From Micromonospora sp. WMMD1128 (GTDB lineage: Bacteria; Actinomycetota; Actinomycetes; Mycobacteriales; Micromonosporaceae): DNA of 64,000 nt. Under the pieces are notes generated by a model. It ran no database searches. It worked only from the letters and a program-made list of their open reading frames with translations, and was not told where the DNA came from. This document shows, one piece after another, positions 33,701-41,055 of this stretch (position 1 is its first letter; each line of letters starts with the position of its first letter). The stretch lies in contig NZ_CP114902.1 of the NCBI RefSeq assembly GCF_027497235.1, positions 6,102,001 to 6,166,000 on the forward strand, read 5' to 3'. The translations under genes and the position numbers were made by a program.

Positions 33701-34302
33701 GTTACGGGTGCACGGCTTGTGAGACTTCTCTGCAGGAAGTTGACGAAGTCAAAAGCCGAGTCTCTATCTATGCTTTTTCGATTAAATGAAATATCCCAAA
33801 AGTCACTGGCGTTGGCTGCCAGAGAAAATGATTCCTTAACTAGAGGACGACCGCTCGAATCAGCCGCCAAAAGAGCAAACTCACGGATGTTCGTGATGAG
33901 TACTTGCCCGTACTTCTTTAGATAGCGAGTGACCTGCGGAAGCTTAGCAATATCATCAAGGTTCTCGGTGGCCGCTTTTGCTTCAAGGACACCTCTCGCG
34001 GGAACCTGCTCGCGCCAAGGGCCATCACTGGCGACCGCTGCACGCATCTGCTCTTCACTGAAGAGCCCGGCATCTGCGATACCTGCGCCGCGATTGCGCG
34101 GATTAAGTACGCAATAAACCTTCGGGTCTAGGCTCTGGCCTATTTGATTCAGCAGCCACTCTATGGCGCCGTAGTATGACGTTTCGGCAACGGCCTCACC
34201 TGAGGCCCGGATCTTCCCGACTTGCGTCAAGTATCCAAGGGCGATCGCTTCCGGGCCCAGAGGACGCGCAACGGTTCCACGCCTTGCTTGCGGAGGGGTC
34301 AT
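30739..34302 (-). CDS. single-chain type ISP-like restriction nuclease / N6-adenine methyltransferase
   Basis: A 1187-residue protein. Near the N-terminus, D78 and E107-x-K109 (ADAGLF, GVLEAKAA) form a PD-(D/E)xK-like nuclease site. The methyltransferase core has motif I DPCAGTGSFLLEAV (residues 404-417) and motif IV NPPYNAF (532-538), the gamma N6-adenine class. The C-terminal ~500 residues resemble the ISP specificity region. I see no SNF2/DEAD helicase motifs between nuclease and methylase, unlike LlaGI/LlaBIII. GC content is visibly far below that of the neighbours (some 60-nt stretches are below 50%) and AAA, AAT and TTA-type codons abound. It is a recently acquired defence cargo of the AICE. 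Confidence 0.85.
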   Translation of the reverse strand: MTPPQARRGTVARPLGPEAIALGYLTQVGKIRASGEAVAETSYYGAIEWLLNQIGQSLDPKVYCVLNPRNRGAGIADAGLFSEEQMRAAVASDGPWREQVPARGVLEAKAATENLDDIAKLPQVTRYLKKYGQVLITNIREFALLAADSSGRPLVKESFSLAANASDFWDISFNRKSIDRDSAFDFVNFLQRSLTSRAPVTTPEHLAWFLASYARLALERVQQRGLSELAPLKSDLQRALGVAYTGDRAEKFFRSTLVQTLFYGIFAVWVLWSKERDLRNDERFDWRLAGWQLDVPVISMLFDRVATPGSVHNLGLAQLLDLAGDALNRVDREKFFARFEVDHAIEYFYEPFLAAFDPDLRKQLGVWYTPREVVAYMVGRVDQELRTQFNLPLGLADERVILLDPCAGTGSFLLEAVRVIQNTLKESFGTDDLAPLELKRAVTDRLYGFEILPAPYVVAHLQIGLALRDAGVPLTSLRGGMGERAAVYLTNALVGWQEEEDEPESLFPELAREREAAEAIKRNSQILVVIGNPPYNAFAGASPVEEGDLLSPYKEGVRTRNTINDLYVRFFRIAERRIAEQTGQGVVCLISNSSYLAKPSFAAMRKHLLTNFSSIHIDNMNGDKDETGKRTPDRRSDPSVFSTKRNSNGIAEGVAICTLVKAPESSTQGLAAVTYRDYWGGTKRSDLLASLEGIEPNDPCSSKSAIPVSPSSNNLFALRPISAGTSYYGWPRVSDIAAEPPVYGLHEARGAALIDSSRQALRSRLEIYLDGDVSYDDLPSELRNLTRPWYGFDPQATRRQLTGRGPTGQAAARRFDDRKIKEFVFKPFDVRWAYVETTSNLWVAPQPQLVRNVEAGAGVLFVRRTAEASDDGAPVLYSSFLGDQHLLHKTAYAIATMLSNASTADHDGSPQLQLDFMATDSLRPNLSRLALEYLAALGLEADSGETKSSNIWMHALAILYAPTYTADNRGALRQEYPRVPLPALKDRLLASAELGRRLALLLDDTPSLHHTPLLESMTRVRVAAVKNNSDGALQANDLKVDKGWGYLDARGATMAGQGHFTIRGRTDEELQVLVDELGARGIEPAVGIGHLGDQTVDVYLNSRIAITNVPINVWLFRIGGFQVLKKWLSYREHAVLGRPLTLDEVRHFSQTARRLSEVLLMMSELDDNYRECSSGVWLMPQDAPIAE

Positions 34303-34901
34303 GCTAGCTCCAGTTCTCGCGTGCCCGAAGCTTAACGGCTCAGTAGACCGCCGCCGGGGACGCTGCTGGTTCCATGAGCAGCCGCGCTCGGCCTCGGGCG
34401 CGGCAGGAACTCAGAGGGTCTCCAGCGCCCCGCGTAACAAGACATACGAGGTGGCGGATGCCCTCTTACCCCTGTCCGCCTGTCCGTCACTTTGCCGATT
34501 TCCTCTGTTTTGGATCAAGGCACCGCGCTCCGCGCGGTGCGGGGCGGCAAGCCCGGCCGGCGGCAAGCCGCCCCGGCCGCCTACGGCGCCGGGGCGGTAA
34601 GCCACCGAGAGCCGCCGGGACACCGCCCCACGAGTAGAAGAGCCAGCCTCAGCGAGGCCGTGACGGAAGCCGGCGGCGCGGCCTGGCCGAGTGGCAAAGG
34701 CTTCCGACTGCCGCGCCAGTCCAACCCCGGGACTGGCTTGCCACCGAATCACCGGGTCGCGGCACCAGCTCCACCGCCAGGACGTGCCCGACCCTCCCCC
34801 GCAGCCGCCGGCCCGACTCCGGAACCACTGAGCGCCGGCCAGGTGAGGTCCCACGGCGGCGCAACCAGTCCGATCCGAGGCGAGGCCAAGGGCCGGCACT
34901 C

Positions 34902-34939
34902 AGGGCGTCTCCAGGGCGTCAGGGCGTCGTCAGGGCGTC
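34902..34939 (+). repeat. right AGGGCGTC array (putative integrase/Xis arm sites)
   Basis: Four direct copies of AGGGCGTC at 34902, 34913, 34921 and 34932 (spacing 11, 8, 11). The first 22 bp match the left-end pair at 19086 with one difference. Same orientation relative to the core as on the left. Confidence 0.75.
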
Positions 34940-34989
34940 AAACGCCAGCCAAGGTTGACCAAGAACGCCAACCGGCGCCCGGACATAGA

Positions 34990-35025
34990 ACCAGCTCAGA
35001 GTCTTGACTACGGCTCTGAGCTGGT
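34990..35025. repeat. inverted repeat next to the right core
   Basis: ACCAGCTCAGAG (34990-35001) and CTCTGAGCTGGT (35014-35025), perfect 12-bp arms with a 12-nt loop, ending 18 bp before the core. Could be a terminator shielding the element or a protein-binding site. Confidence 0.65.
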
Positions 35026-35043
35026 AGGCGGCGAATGGGTCAC

Positions 35044-35064
35044 CCTGTTCGCCGACTTCTGATC
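35044..35064 (+). repeat. right attachment site core
   Basis: Second copy of the 21-bp sequence beginning CCTGTTCGCCGACTTCTG. It lies 37 bp before the ZIP transporter start, marking the return to chromosomal DNA. Confidence 0.92.
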
Positions 35065-35101
35065 GGGTTGGCGGCACCGGGCCGGGGGTAGTGTCCGGCG
35101 C

Positions 35102-35851
35102 GTGCCGGAGTGGTTGGAAGCGGGACTCTGGGGGTTGCTCGCCGGGTCCGCTCTGTTGATCGGGGCGGCCGTCGGGTTCTTCGTGCGCGTACCGCGCCGG
35201 ACGACCGCCTCGGTGATGGCGTTCGGGGCCGGCGTGCTGCTCTCCGCCGTCTCGTTCGAGCTGATCGACGAGGCGCACGAGCAGGGTGGTCTGCTGCCGG
35301 TGGCGATCGGCGCGGCTGCCGGCGCGCTCGCGTACACCGGGGCGAACGTGCTGCTGGCCCGGCACGGCGCCCAGCACCGCAAGCGCTCCGGCGACGAGCA
35401 GCCCTCCGAGCAGGAGCAGCCCGGCTCGGGCAACGCGATTGCGGTCGGCGCGCTGCTCGACGGCGTACCGGAATCGGTGGTGATCGGCACGAGCCTGCTG
35501 GCCGGCGGTCCGGTCAGCCTGGTCACGGTGATCGCGGTGTTCCTCAGCAACGTGCCCGAGGGGCTGTCCAGCGCCGCCGGCATGCGCCAGGCCGGGCGGA
35601 CCCGGCGGTACGTCTTCGGGCTGTGGGCGGCCATCGCGCTGATCTCCGGCGTCGCGTCGCTGGCCGGGTACACGTTGCTCGGCGGCGCCCCGCCGGAGGT
35701 GCTGGCCACCATCACCGCGCTCGCGGCCGGCGCGATCCTGGCGATGATCACCGACACCATGGTCCCGGAGGCGTTCGAGGACGCACACCTGCTGGTCGGT
35801 CTGATCACCGTGCTCGGCTTCCTGGTCGCGTTCGCCCTGTCCCATACCTGA
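35102..35851 (+). CDS. ZIP-family metal transporter
   Basis: A 249-residue protein with about eight helices. The metal-binding helices are visible: GVPESVVIGTSL (canonical HxxPEG-like, here DGVPES) and SNVPEGLSSAAGM. The histidine-bearing loop (ARHGAQHRKRSGDEQ) between helices 3 and 4 is typical of ZIP proteins. ZIP carriers bring Zn, Fe or Mn into the cytosol. The first His of the usual H-x-x-P-E motif is Asp here, so specificity may differ. It is the first chromosomal gene right of the AICE and starts at GTG 35102. Confidence 0.87.
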   Translation: MPEWLEAGLWGLLAGSALLIGAAVGFFVRVPRRTTASVMAFGAGVLLSAVSFELIDEAHEQGGLLPVAIGAAAGALAYTGANVLLARHGAQHRKRSGDEQPSEQEQPGSGNAIAVGALLDGVPESVVIGTSLLAGGPVSLVTVIAVFLSNVPEGLSSAAGMRQAGRTRRYVFGLWAAIALISGVASLAGYTLLGGAPPEVLATITALAAGAILAMITDTMVPEAFEDAHLLVGLITVLGFLVAFALSHT

Positions 35852-35917
35852 CCAATGGGCGGCGTTGGCCGGACGGATGATCGCGTTCGGTGACCGAGGT
35901 GGGGCACGCTGTCATCC

Positions 35918-38314
35918 GTGGCGGAGGCGAAGACTGCTCGGGTGGACCTGTTCGTCAGCTACGCGGGCCCGGACCGGCCGTGGGCGGAGTGGGCGGCGCG
36001 GCAGTTGGAGACCGCCGGCTACACGGTCGAACTGGACGTGTGGGACTGGGCGACCGGCGCCAATTTCGTCCTGTGCATCAACGACGCGCTGGCCCGGGCC
36101 GACCGGGTGCTGGCTCTGTTCTCCGTGGCCTACTTCGAGCGGGAGCGGTTCACGATCGACGAGTGGACGGCGGTGCTGGCCGAACGTCCGGACGAGACCG
36201 AGCGACGCCGGCTGGTCCCGGTGCGGGTGCAAGAGGTCAAGCCCCCGCCGATCCTCCGGTCACTGATCTACCGAGACCTGTTCGATTTGGCCGAACCGCA
36301 GGCCCGCGCCGCGCTGTTGGCCGCCGTCGGCGGTCCGGTGCGGCCGGCGACGGTGCCGTTTCCCGGCGATGCGGTGACGGCGAGCACGGCCCGCGTGCCG
36401 GGCAGCTACCCGGCGGTGTGGAATGCTCCCCGCCGCAACCAGGCGTTCACCGGACGGCAGGGGCTGCTGGCCGCGTTGCGGGCCCGGCTGACCGGTGGGG
36501 ACCGGGCGGTGGTGCAGGCGCTGGCCGGTCTCGGCGGGGTGGGCAAGACGCAGTTGGCCATCGAGTACGCCCATCTCTTCGTCGGCGACTACGACCTGGT
36601 CTGGTGGATCGACGCCGAGCGGCCGGAACTGATCGGTGAACAGGTCGCCGCCCTGGCCGTGGCCGCCGGCTGGGTGGATCAGGGCGTCACCATCGCGGTG
36701 GCCCAGGACATCGCGTGGCGGCGGCTCCGGGCCGTCCACGGCTGGCTGCTGATCTTCGACAACGCGACGGACGGCGCGGACCTGGCACCCTGGCTGCCAC
36801 CGGAGACCGGGCACGTGATCGTGACCTCCCGCAGCAGCGCGTTCGCCGGGGTGGCCACGCCGGTGGAGGTCGACGTGTTCTCCCGGGCTGAATCGGTCGA
36901 CATGTTGCGCCAACACCTACCCACTGTCGCCGACGCAGACGCCGACCGGCTCGCCGCGCAACTCGGTGACCTGCCGCTGGCGCTCGCGCAGGCCACCGGC
37001 CTGATGGCGGAGACCCGCATCGGCGTGGCCGACTATCTGACCGAACTGGCCGAGCACACCGCCCAACTCCTGCGGATGGGCGCCGTGGTCGGCTATCCGG
37101 CGCCGCTGGCCGCCGCGATCGAGGTGTCACTGACCCAGTTGACCGGCGAGGAGGACAGCGCGGGCGTGCAGTTCCTCCAGTTGTGCGCTCAGCTCGCGCC
37201 GGAGCCCATCCCGCTGCGCTGGTTCGCCGACGCTCTGGAGGGCATCCTGCCCGAGCCGCTGGCCACGGTGGCCGGTGCCCGATTGGCGTTCCGCAACACG
37301 CTGGCCCGGCTGGCGCGGCTCGGCCTGGTCCGCCTGGACGAGCACACGGTCCAGTTGCACCGGCTCACCCAGGCCGTGCTGCGGGACCTGGCCACCCCGG
37401 CCGAACGGCAGGATCACCGGCAGCGGGCCGAGCAGATCGTCGCCGCCGGCGAACCCGACAACGACGGCACCGACCCCCTCTCCTGGCCGGCCTGGGCGGA
37501 GCTGCTGCCGCACCTGCTCACGCTCGACCCCGCAACCGCCGGTCCCGGGTTGCGTGCCACTGCCTGCAACGCGGCGTGGTACCTCCTCATGCGCGCCGAC
37601 TACCGCAGGGTGCTACCACTCGCGGAGCGGTGGCACCGGCTGTGGCGGTCACGCCTGCATGCCGAGGATGAACACGTCCTGTGGATGGCCAGCCAGGTCG
37701 CCTCGGCCTACTGGCTCACCGGTCGATACGAGCAGGCCCGCCAACTCCACGAGGACACCCTCGACCGCTGTCGTCGGACCCTCGGCGACGACCACCCCAA
37801 CACGCTGAGCAGCGCGAACAACCTCGCCGCCAGTCTGGCCGCCCTGGGCGAACACGAGCAGGCCCGCCAACTCCACGAGGACACCCTCCACCGCTATCGC
37901 CGAACCCTCGGCGACGACCACCCCAACACCCTGAACAGCGCGAACAACCTCGCCGCCAGTCTGGCCGCCCTGGGCGAACACGAGCAGGCCCGCCAACTCC
38001 ACGAGGACACCCTCCACCGCTATCGCCGAACCCTCGGCGACGACCACCCCGACACCCTGAAGAGCGCGAACAACCTCGCCGCCAGTCTGTCTGAGCTGGG
38101 CGAACACGAGCAGGCCCGCCAACTCCACGAGGACACCCTCCACCGCTATCGCCGAACCCTCGGCGACGACCACCCCCACACGCTGAGCAGCGCGAACAAC
38201 CTCGCCACCTGCCTGTCCGAGCTGGGCGAACACGAGCAGGCCCGCCAACTACGGGAAGACCTCGTCGACCGCCGGCGAGCCCGCGCCGACAACAACCCCG
38301 ACACCGCCGAATGA
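35918..38314 (+). CDS. TIR-NB-ARC-TPR STAND protein
   Basis: A 798-residue protein. TIR domain, residues 8-140: DLFVSYAGPDRPWAEW starts it, and E82 in TIDEW is the candidate NADase glutamate. The NB-ARC ATPase (about 172-440) has P-loop GLGGVGKT (204-211), Walker B LLIFDNA with D281 and a GLPL-like motif LGDLPLALAQA. TPRs run from about residue 560 to the end. Such STAND proteins detect a ligand through the repeats, oligomerise on ATP and activate TIR NAD+ cleavage; several act in antiphage immunity. FxSxx-COOH-associated proteins share this architecture, but no such partner is present. GTG 35918 has a weak ribosome site. Confidence 0.87.
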   Translation: MAEAKTARVDLFVSYAGPDRPWAEWAARQLETAGYTVELDVWDWATGANFVLCINDALARADRVLALFSVAYFERERFTIDEWTAVLAERPDETERRRLVPVRVQEVKPPPILRSLIYRDLFDLAEPQARAALLAAVGGPVRPATVPFPGDAVTASTARVPGSYPAVWNAPRRNQAFTGRQGLLAALRARLTGGDRAVVQALAGLGGVGKTQLAIEYAHLFVGDYDLVWWIDAERPELIGEQVAALAVAAGWVDQGVTIAVAQDIAWRRLRAVHGWLLIFDNATDGADLAPWLPPETGHVIVTSRSSAFAGVATPVEVDVFSRAESVDMLRQHLPTVADADADRLAAQLGDLPLALAQATGLMAETRIGVADYLTELAEHTAQLLRMGAVVGYPAPLAAAIEVSLTQLTGEEDSAGVQFLQLCAQLAPEPIPLRWFADALEGILPEPLATVAGARLAFRNTLARLARLGLVRLDEHTVQLHRLTQAVLRDLATPAERQDHRQRAEQIVAAGEPDNDGTDPLSWPAWAELLPHLLTLDPATAGPGLRATACNAAWYLLMRADYRRVLPLAERWHRLWRSRLHAEDEHVLWMASQVASAYWLTGRYEQARQLHEDTLDRCRRTLGDDHPNTLSSANNLAASLAALGEHEQARQLHEDTLHRYRRTLGDDHPNTLNSANNLAASLAALGEHEQARQLHEDTLHRYRRTLGDDHPDTLKSANNLAASLSELGEHEQARQLHEDTLHRYRRTLGDDHPHTLSSANNLATCLSELGEHEQARQLREDLVDRRRARADNNPDTAE
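37730..38233 (+). repeat. four tandem 126-bp repeats encoding 42-residue TPR units
   Basis: Unit boundaries at 37730, 37856, 37982 and 38108 (next partial copy at 38234), each beginning GAGCAGGCCCGCCAACT. Period is exactly 126 bp and copies are nearly identical at the DNA level, including third positions, so they arose by recent duplication and can expand or contract without a frameshift. Confidence 0.9.
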
Positions 38315-38406
38315 CCGCCAGCCATCCCGGCGCTTGTGCTTTAGCGGCGGGTTAAGGATCGCCGGTGGAGTCGTCCCCGGGCCGGTCGTCCTCCTAGCAT
38401 CGGGCG

Positions 38407-39603
38407 ATGCGCCTGAAATCCGCCCTCCCCCTGCTCGCCCTCGCCCTGGCCACCGCCGCGTTGCCGGCGTGCGGCGGCGACCCGCCCGGACCGCCCGCGC
38501 CGGTCGCCGCCACCGACACCCCGGCCGGCACACCGTCCACCCCGGATGCTGACGACCCGGCCGTCTCACCGAGCGCCCGCGCCGGGCTCGGCAGCGCCAA
38601 GCCGAGCCCCAGCTCCGCCCCGGCCGCGCTGCGCGCCGGCAACCCGGATGGGAAGGCCGCCGTGCCGGCCGAGGCGCGGGCGGTGGACACGTCGCGCCCG
38701 ACCCGTACCGTCGGCAGCGGCACGCCGGCGAGCTGCACCTCGGCGGCGGTGGTGAAGGCGGTGGCGGCGGGCGGCATCATCACGTTCGACTGCGGCCCGG
38801 CGCCGGTGACCATCACCATGAAGGCCACCGCGAAAGTGGTGAACGCGCACGGCCCGCGCATCGTGCTCGACGGCGGCGGCAAGGTCACGCTGAGCGGCGG
38901 CGGCAGCCGGCGGATCCTCTACATGAACACCTGCGACCAGGCCCAGGGCTGGACCACCTCGCACTGCCAGAACCAGGAGTTCCCGCAGCTCACCGTGCAG
39001 AACCTGACGTTCACCGGCGGCAACTCGACGGGCGAGAAGGCCGAGGGCGGCGGGGGCGGCGCGATCTTCGTCCGCGGTGGGCGGGTGAAGGTGGTCAACT
39101 CGCGGTTCGTCGACAACCGCTGCGACCGCACCGGCCCGGACCTGGGGGGCGCGGCGCTGCGGGTGCTCAGCCAGTTCGAGAACAAGCCGGTGTACGTGGT
39201 GGGCAGCACCTTCACCGGCGGGGTGTGCGCCAACGGGGCGGCGCTGAGCAGCATCGGCGTCTCGTGGACGGTGTTGAACAGCGTCTTCCGCGACAACCGG
39301 GCGGTCGGCACCGGCGCGAACCCGGCCCGGGGCGGCACACCCGGCGGTGGCAGCGGGGGTGCGATCTACTGCGACGGCAACGAGTTCACGGTGCGGATCG
39401 CCGGCACGGTCATCGAGGACAACAGCGCCAACGAGGGCGGCGGCGCCATCTTCTTCGTCAGCAACGATCGCACCGGCACCATGACGATCTCCAGTTCGAC
39501 CCTGCGGCGGAACCCGAGTAAGGGCTTCGAGACGAAGGGGTTCCCGGGGATCTTCTTTCTGGGCGCGCGCCCTCCGTCGGTCAGCTCCTCCCACCTCTCG
39601 TGA
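38407..39603 (+). CDS. secreted right-handed beta-helix lipoprotein
   Basis: A 398-residue exported protein. Signal peptide residues 1-21 end in a lipobox-like LPAC with Cys22. A Pro/Ala/Thr-rich linker to about residue 100 would span the wall. Beyond that are repeated beta-helix rungs with GGAIFV, GGAIYC and GGGAIFF turns and N-x-S/T-rich strands, as in parallel beta-helix (Pbl/PMP-like) proteins. Such folds bind or cleave polysaccharide; no catalytic motif is evident. A strong hairpin terminator follows. Confidence 0.8.
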   Translation: MRLKSALPLLALALATAALPACGGDPPGPPAPVAATDTPAGTPSTPDADDPAVSPSARAGLGSAKPSPSSAPAALRAGNPDGKAAVPAEARAVDTSRPTRTVGSGTPASCTSAAVVKAVAAGGIITFDCGPAPVTITMKATAKVVNAHGPRIVLDGGGKVTLSGGGSRRILYMNTCDQAQGWTTSHCQNQEFPQLTVQNLTFTGGNSTGEKAEGGGGGAIFVRGGRVKVVNSRFVDNRCDRTGPDLGGAALRVLSQFENKPVYVVGSTFTGGVCANGAALSSIGVSWTVLNSVFRDNRAVGTGANPARGGTPGGGSGGAIYCDGNEFTVRIAGTVIEDNSANEGGGAIFFVSNDRTGTMTISSSTLRRNPSKGFETKGFPGIFFLGARPPSVSSSHLS

Positions 39604-39613
39604 GACCGAAGGC

Positions 39614-39653
39614 GGGGGCCCTTCTTAACGCCTCCGGTAGAGAAGGGGCCCCC
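39614..39653. terminator. hairpin terminator between convergent genes
   Basis: GGGGGCCCTTCT (39614-39625) pairs with AGAAGGGGCCCCC (39641-39653) with one bulged C. It starts 11 bp after the beta-helix gene stop and could serve both that gene and the convergent epimerase gene. Confidence 0.8.
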
Positions 39654-39684
39654 TCTCACACCCTCGATGAGGGGGGGGTGTTGT

Positions 39685-40767
39685 TCAGTAGGGGTTGGGG
39701 TGACCGGGGAGGCGGCCCCTGGGGAGGGCTGCGGGGCGGCCGGGAAGGGTGGGATCGGTGGACAGGGGCGGGGACTTCGTGCCCGCTCTGGTGGACATGC
39801 CGGCGATGAGCTCCTTCAGGGCGGTCGCCGTGTCGACCCGGGGGGTCCAGCCCAGATCCGTCTCGGCCCGGGCGCTGGACATCAGGGGGACGTTCAACGC
39901 CAGGTCGACCCAGCCGACGTCCACCGGTTGCAGGCGGGCCCGCCAGGTCACCGCCGCCGCGGCGCGCAGCACCGGCACCGCCACCGGCACGGTCCAGCCG
40001 TGGAAGTGACGCGCCACCAACTGCGGCGTGAGCACCGGGTCGGTCGCCACGTTGAACGCGCCGCGCGCGTCCCCCACGACCGCCCGGGCGTACGCGTCGG
40101 CCACGTCGTCGGCGTGTACCGCCTGCATCCGCAGCCGCCGGTGCGACGGCACCAGCGGGATCCGGCCGTAGCGCAGCAGCCGCACCGGCGCCAGCGGGCC
40201 GAGGAAGTAGCGGCTGATCTCCGTACCGGCCTCGCGCTGGAAGATCAGCCCCGGCCGCAGCCGGACCACCCGCAGCTTCGGGTGCTCCCGCTGCACGCCG
40301 TCCAGCAACGCCTCCACCTCCGCCTTGTCCCGGCTGTACGAAGAGGTCGGCACCCCGGTCGCCGGCCAGTCCTCGCTGACCGGGTGGTCCTTCGGGCCGG
40401 GCGCGTAGGTGCCGACGGACGAGGCGTACACCAGGGCGGGAACGCCGGCCCGGACGGTGGCCTCGATGACCGCGCGGCTGCCGCCGACGTTGGTCCGGTA
40501 GAGCGTGCGCCGGTCGTGGCTGGGCTGGATCTGCCAGGCCAGGTGCACCACCGCCCGCGCCCCGGCGAAGATCCGCACCAGCTCGTCGGCCGCGCCGGGC
40601 GCGCCGATGTCGCACGAGTGCCACCGCACGTCGTCGTACGGCTCACCGGCGCCCCGCCCGGGCAGCCGGCGGGCCACCCCGACCAGCTCCGCCCCCGGCT
40701 CCTGCCGCAACCGGCGAAGTACGGCGGTCCCCACGTTGCCGGTGGCCCCCACGATCACTATGCGCAT
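39685..40767 (-). CDS. NAD(P)-dependent epimerase/dehydratase (extended SDR)
   Basis: A 360-residue protein. The N-terminal Rossmann motif IVIVGATGNVGTAVLRRL (GxxGxxG) and the catalytic YSRDK (Y-x-x-x-K) with upstream YASSVG serine define an extended short-chain dehydrogenase. VHLAWQI and GLIFQREAGTEISRYFLGPL fit the nucleoside-sugar epimerase-like group common in actinomycetes. A Ser/Thr/Pro-rich C-terminal tail is extra. ATG 40767 begins exactly at the Rossmann strand. Substrate unknown. It lies just upstream of, and divergent from, the cluster regulator. Confidence 0.88.
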   Translation of the reverse strand: MRIVIVGATGNVGTAVLRRLRQEPGAELVGVARRLPGRGAGEPYDDVRWHSCDIGAPGAADELVRIFAGARAVVHLAWQIQPSHDRRTLYRTNVGGSRAVIEATVRAGVPALVYASSVGTYAPGPKDHPVSEDWPATGVPTSSYSRDKAEVEALLDGVQREHPKLRVVRLRPGLIFQREAGTEISRYFLGPLAPVRLLRYGRIPLVPSHRRLRMQAVHADDVADAYARAVVGDARGAFNVATDPVLTPQLVARHFHGWTVPVAVPVLRAAAAVTWRARLQPVDVGWVDLALNVPLMSSARAETDLGWTPRVDTATALKELIAGMSTRAGTKSPPLSTDPTLPGRPAALPRGRLPGHPNPY

Positions 40768-41055
40768 ACTCGGTGCGGTACCCGCTGAACCGGACGACAA
40801 CCGCCCGGGGACGGGCGGCCCTCAGGCGGCGGACGACACCGGTCCGGCGCGCGCCCAGAATCCGAGGGCCCAAAATTCATCACTTGAATCCGGTTACGTC
40901 GATGCGAATTGTTACTTCCATCCGTGCGGTAACTTCCCACAATTATATTCTTGAAATGTAAGACAGTTGAGGCATTCGCACCGATTGATGCGAGAAGGGC
41001 TACCGCAGCGTATTGTAGGCTACTGATCACGGAGAGCAAGCGGGGGAGATGGTGG

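Larger units (their letters stand above)
34303..35043. other. non-coding right end of the AICE
   Basis: About 740 bp with no credible gene. It contains a tRNA-like D-arm fragment (rejected as tRNA), the four AGGGCGTC repeats and a perfect 12-bp inverted repeat just before the right core. It probably functions as the attachment arm region. Confidence 0.6.
19019..35064. mobile_element. actinomycete integrative and conjugative element (AICE), pSAM2 type
   Basis: About 16.0 kb bounded by a 21-bp direct repeat. The content is the AICE set: tyrosine integrase, excisionase, RepSA initiator, DUF2637/Spd-like protein, FtsK-like DNA translocase, pra-like activator and KorSA-like GntR. Added to these are an IS701-type insertion and low-GC cargo at the right end. 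The chromosome on both sides is continuous in composition, so before insertion the Eis-like gene would have been followed about 60 bp later by the ZIP transporter gene. The element appears complete and has no obvious frameshift in its core genes. Confidence 0.93.

Noticed and set aside
34676..34745. tRNA-like stretch (TGGCCGAGTGGCAAAGGC followed by a CCAGTC/GACTGG hairpin)
   Set aside because: The D-arm looks right, but there is no closed anticodon stem, no TTC in the T-loop and no pairing acceptor stem, so it is at best a degraded tRNA remnant.
34902..34939. Short tandem AGGGCGTC repeats as a replication origin (iterons)
   Set aside because: A matching pair at the other end of the element and closeness to both cores favour recombinase arm sites; RepSA elements use a nick site rather than iterons.
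37730..38233. Regular repeats resembling a CRISPR array
   Set aside because: The period is 126 bp, repeats abut without unique spacers, and the frame is open through them as TPR units.
40840..41050. SARP-binding direct repeats in the AT-rich region before the cluster regulator
   Set aside because: GTTAC-like elements recur but not at 11- or 22-bp spacing, so I could not define a SARP box.
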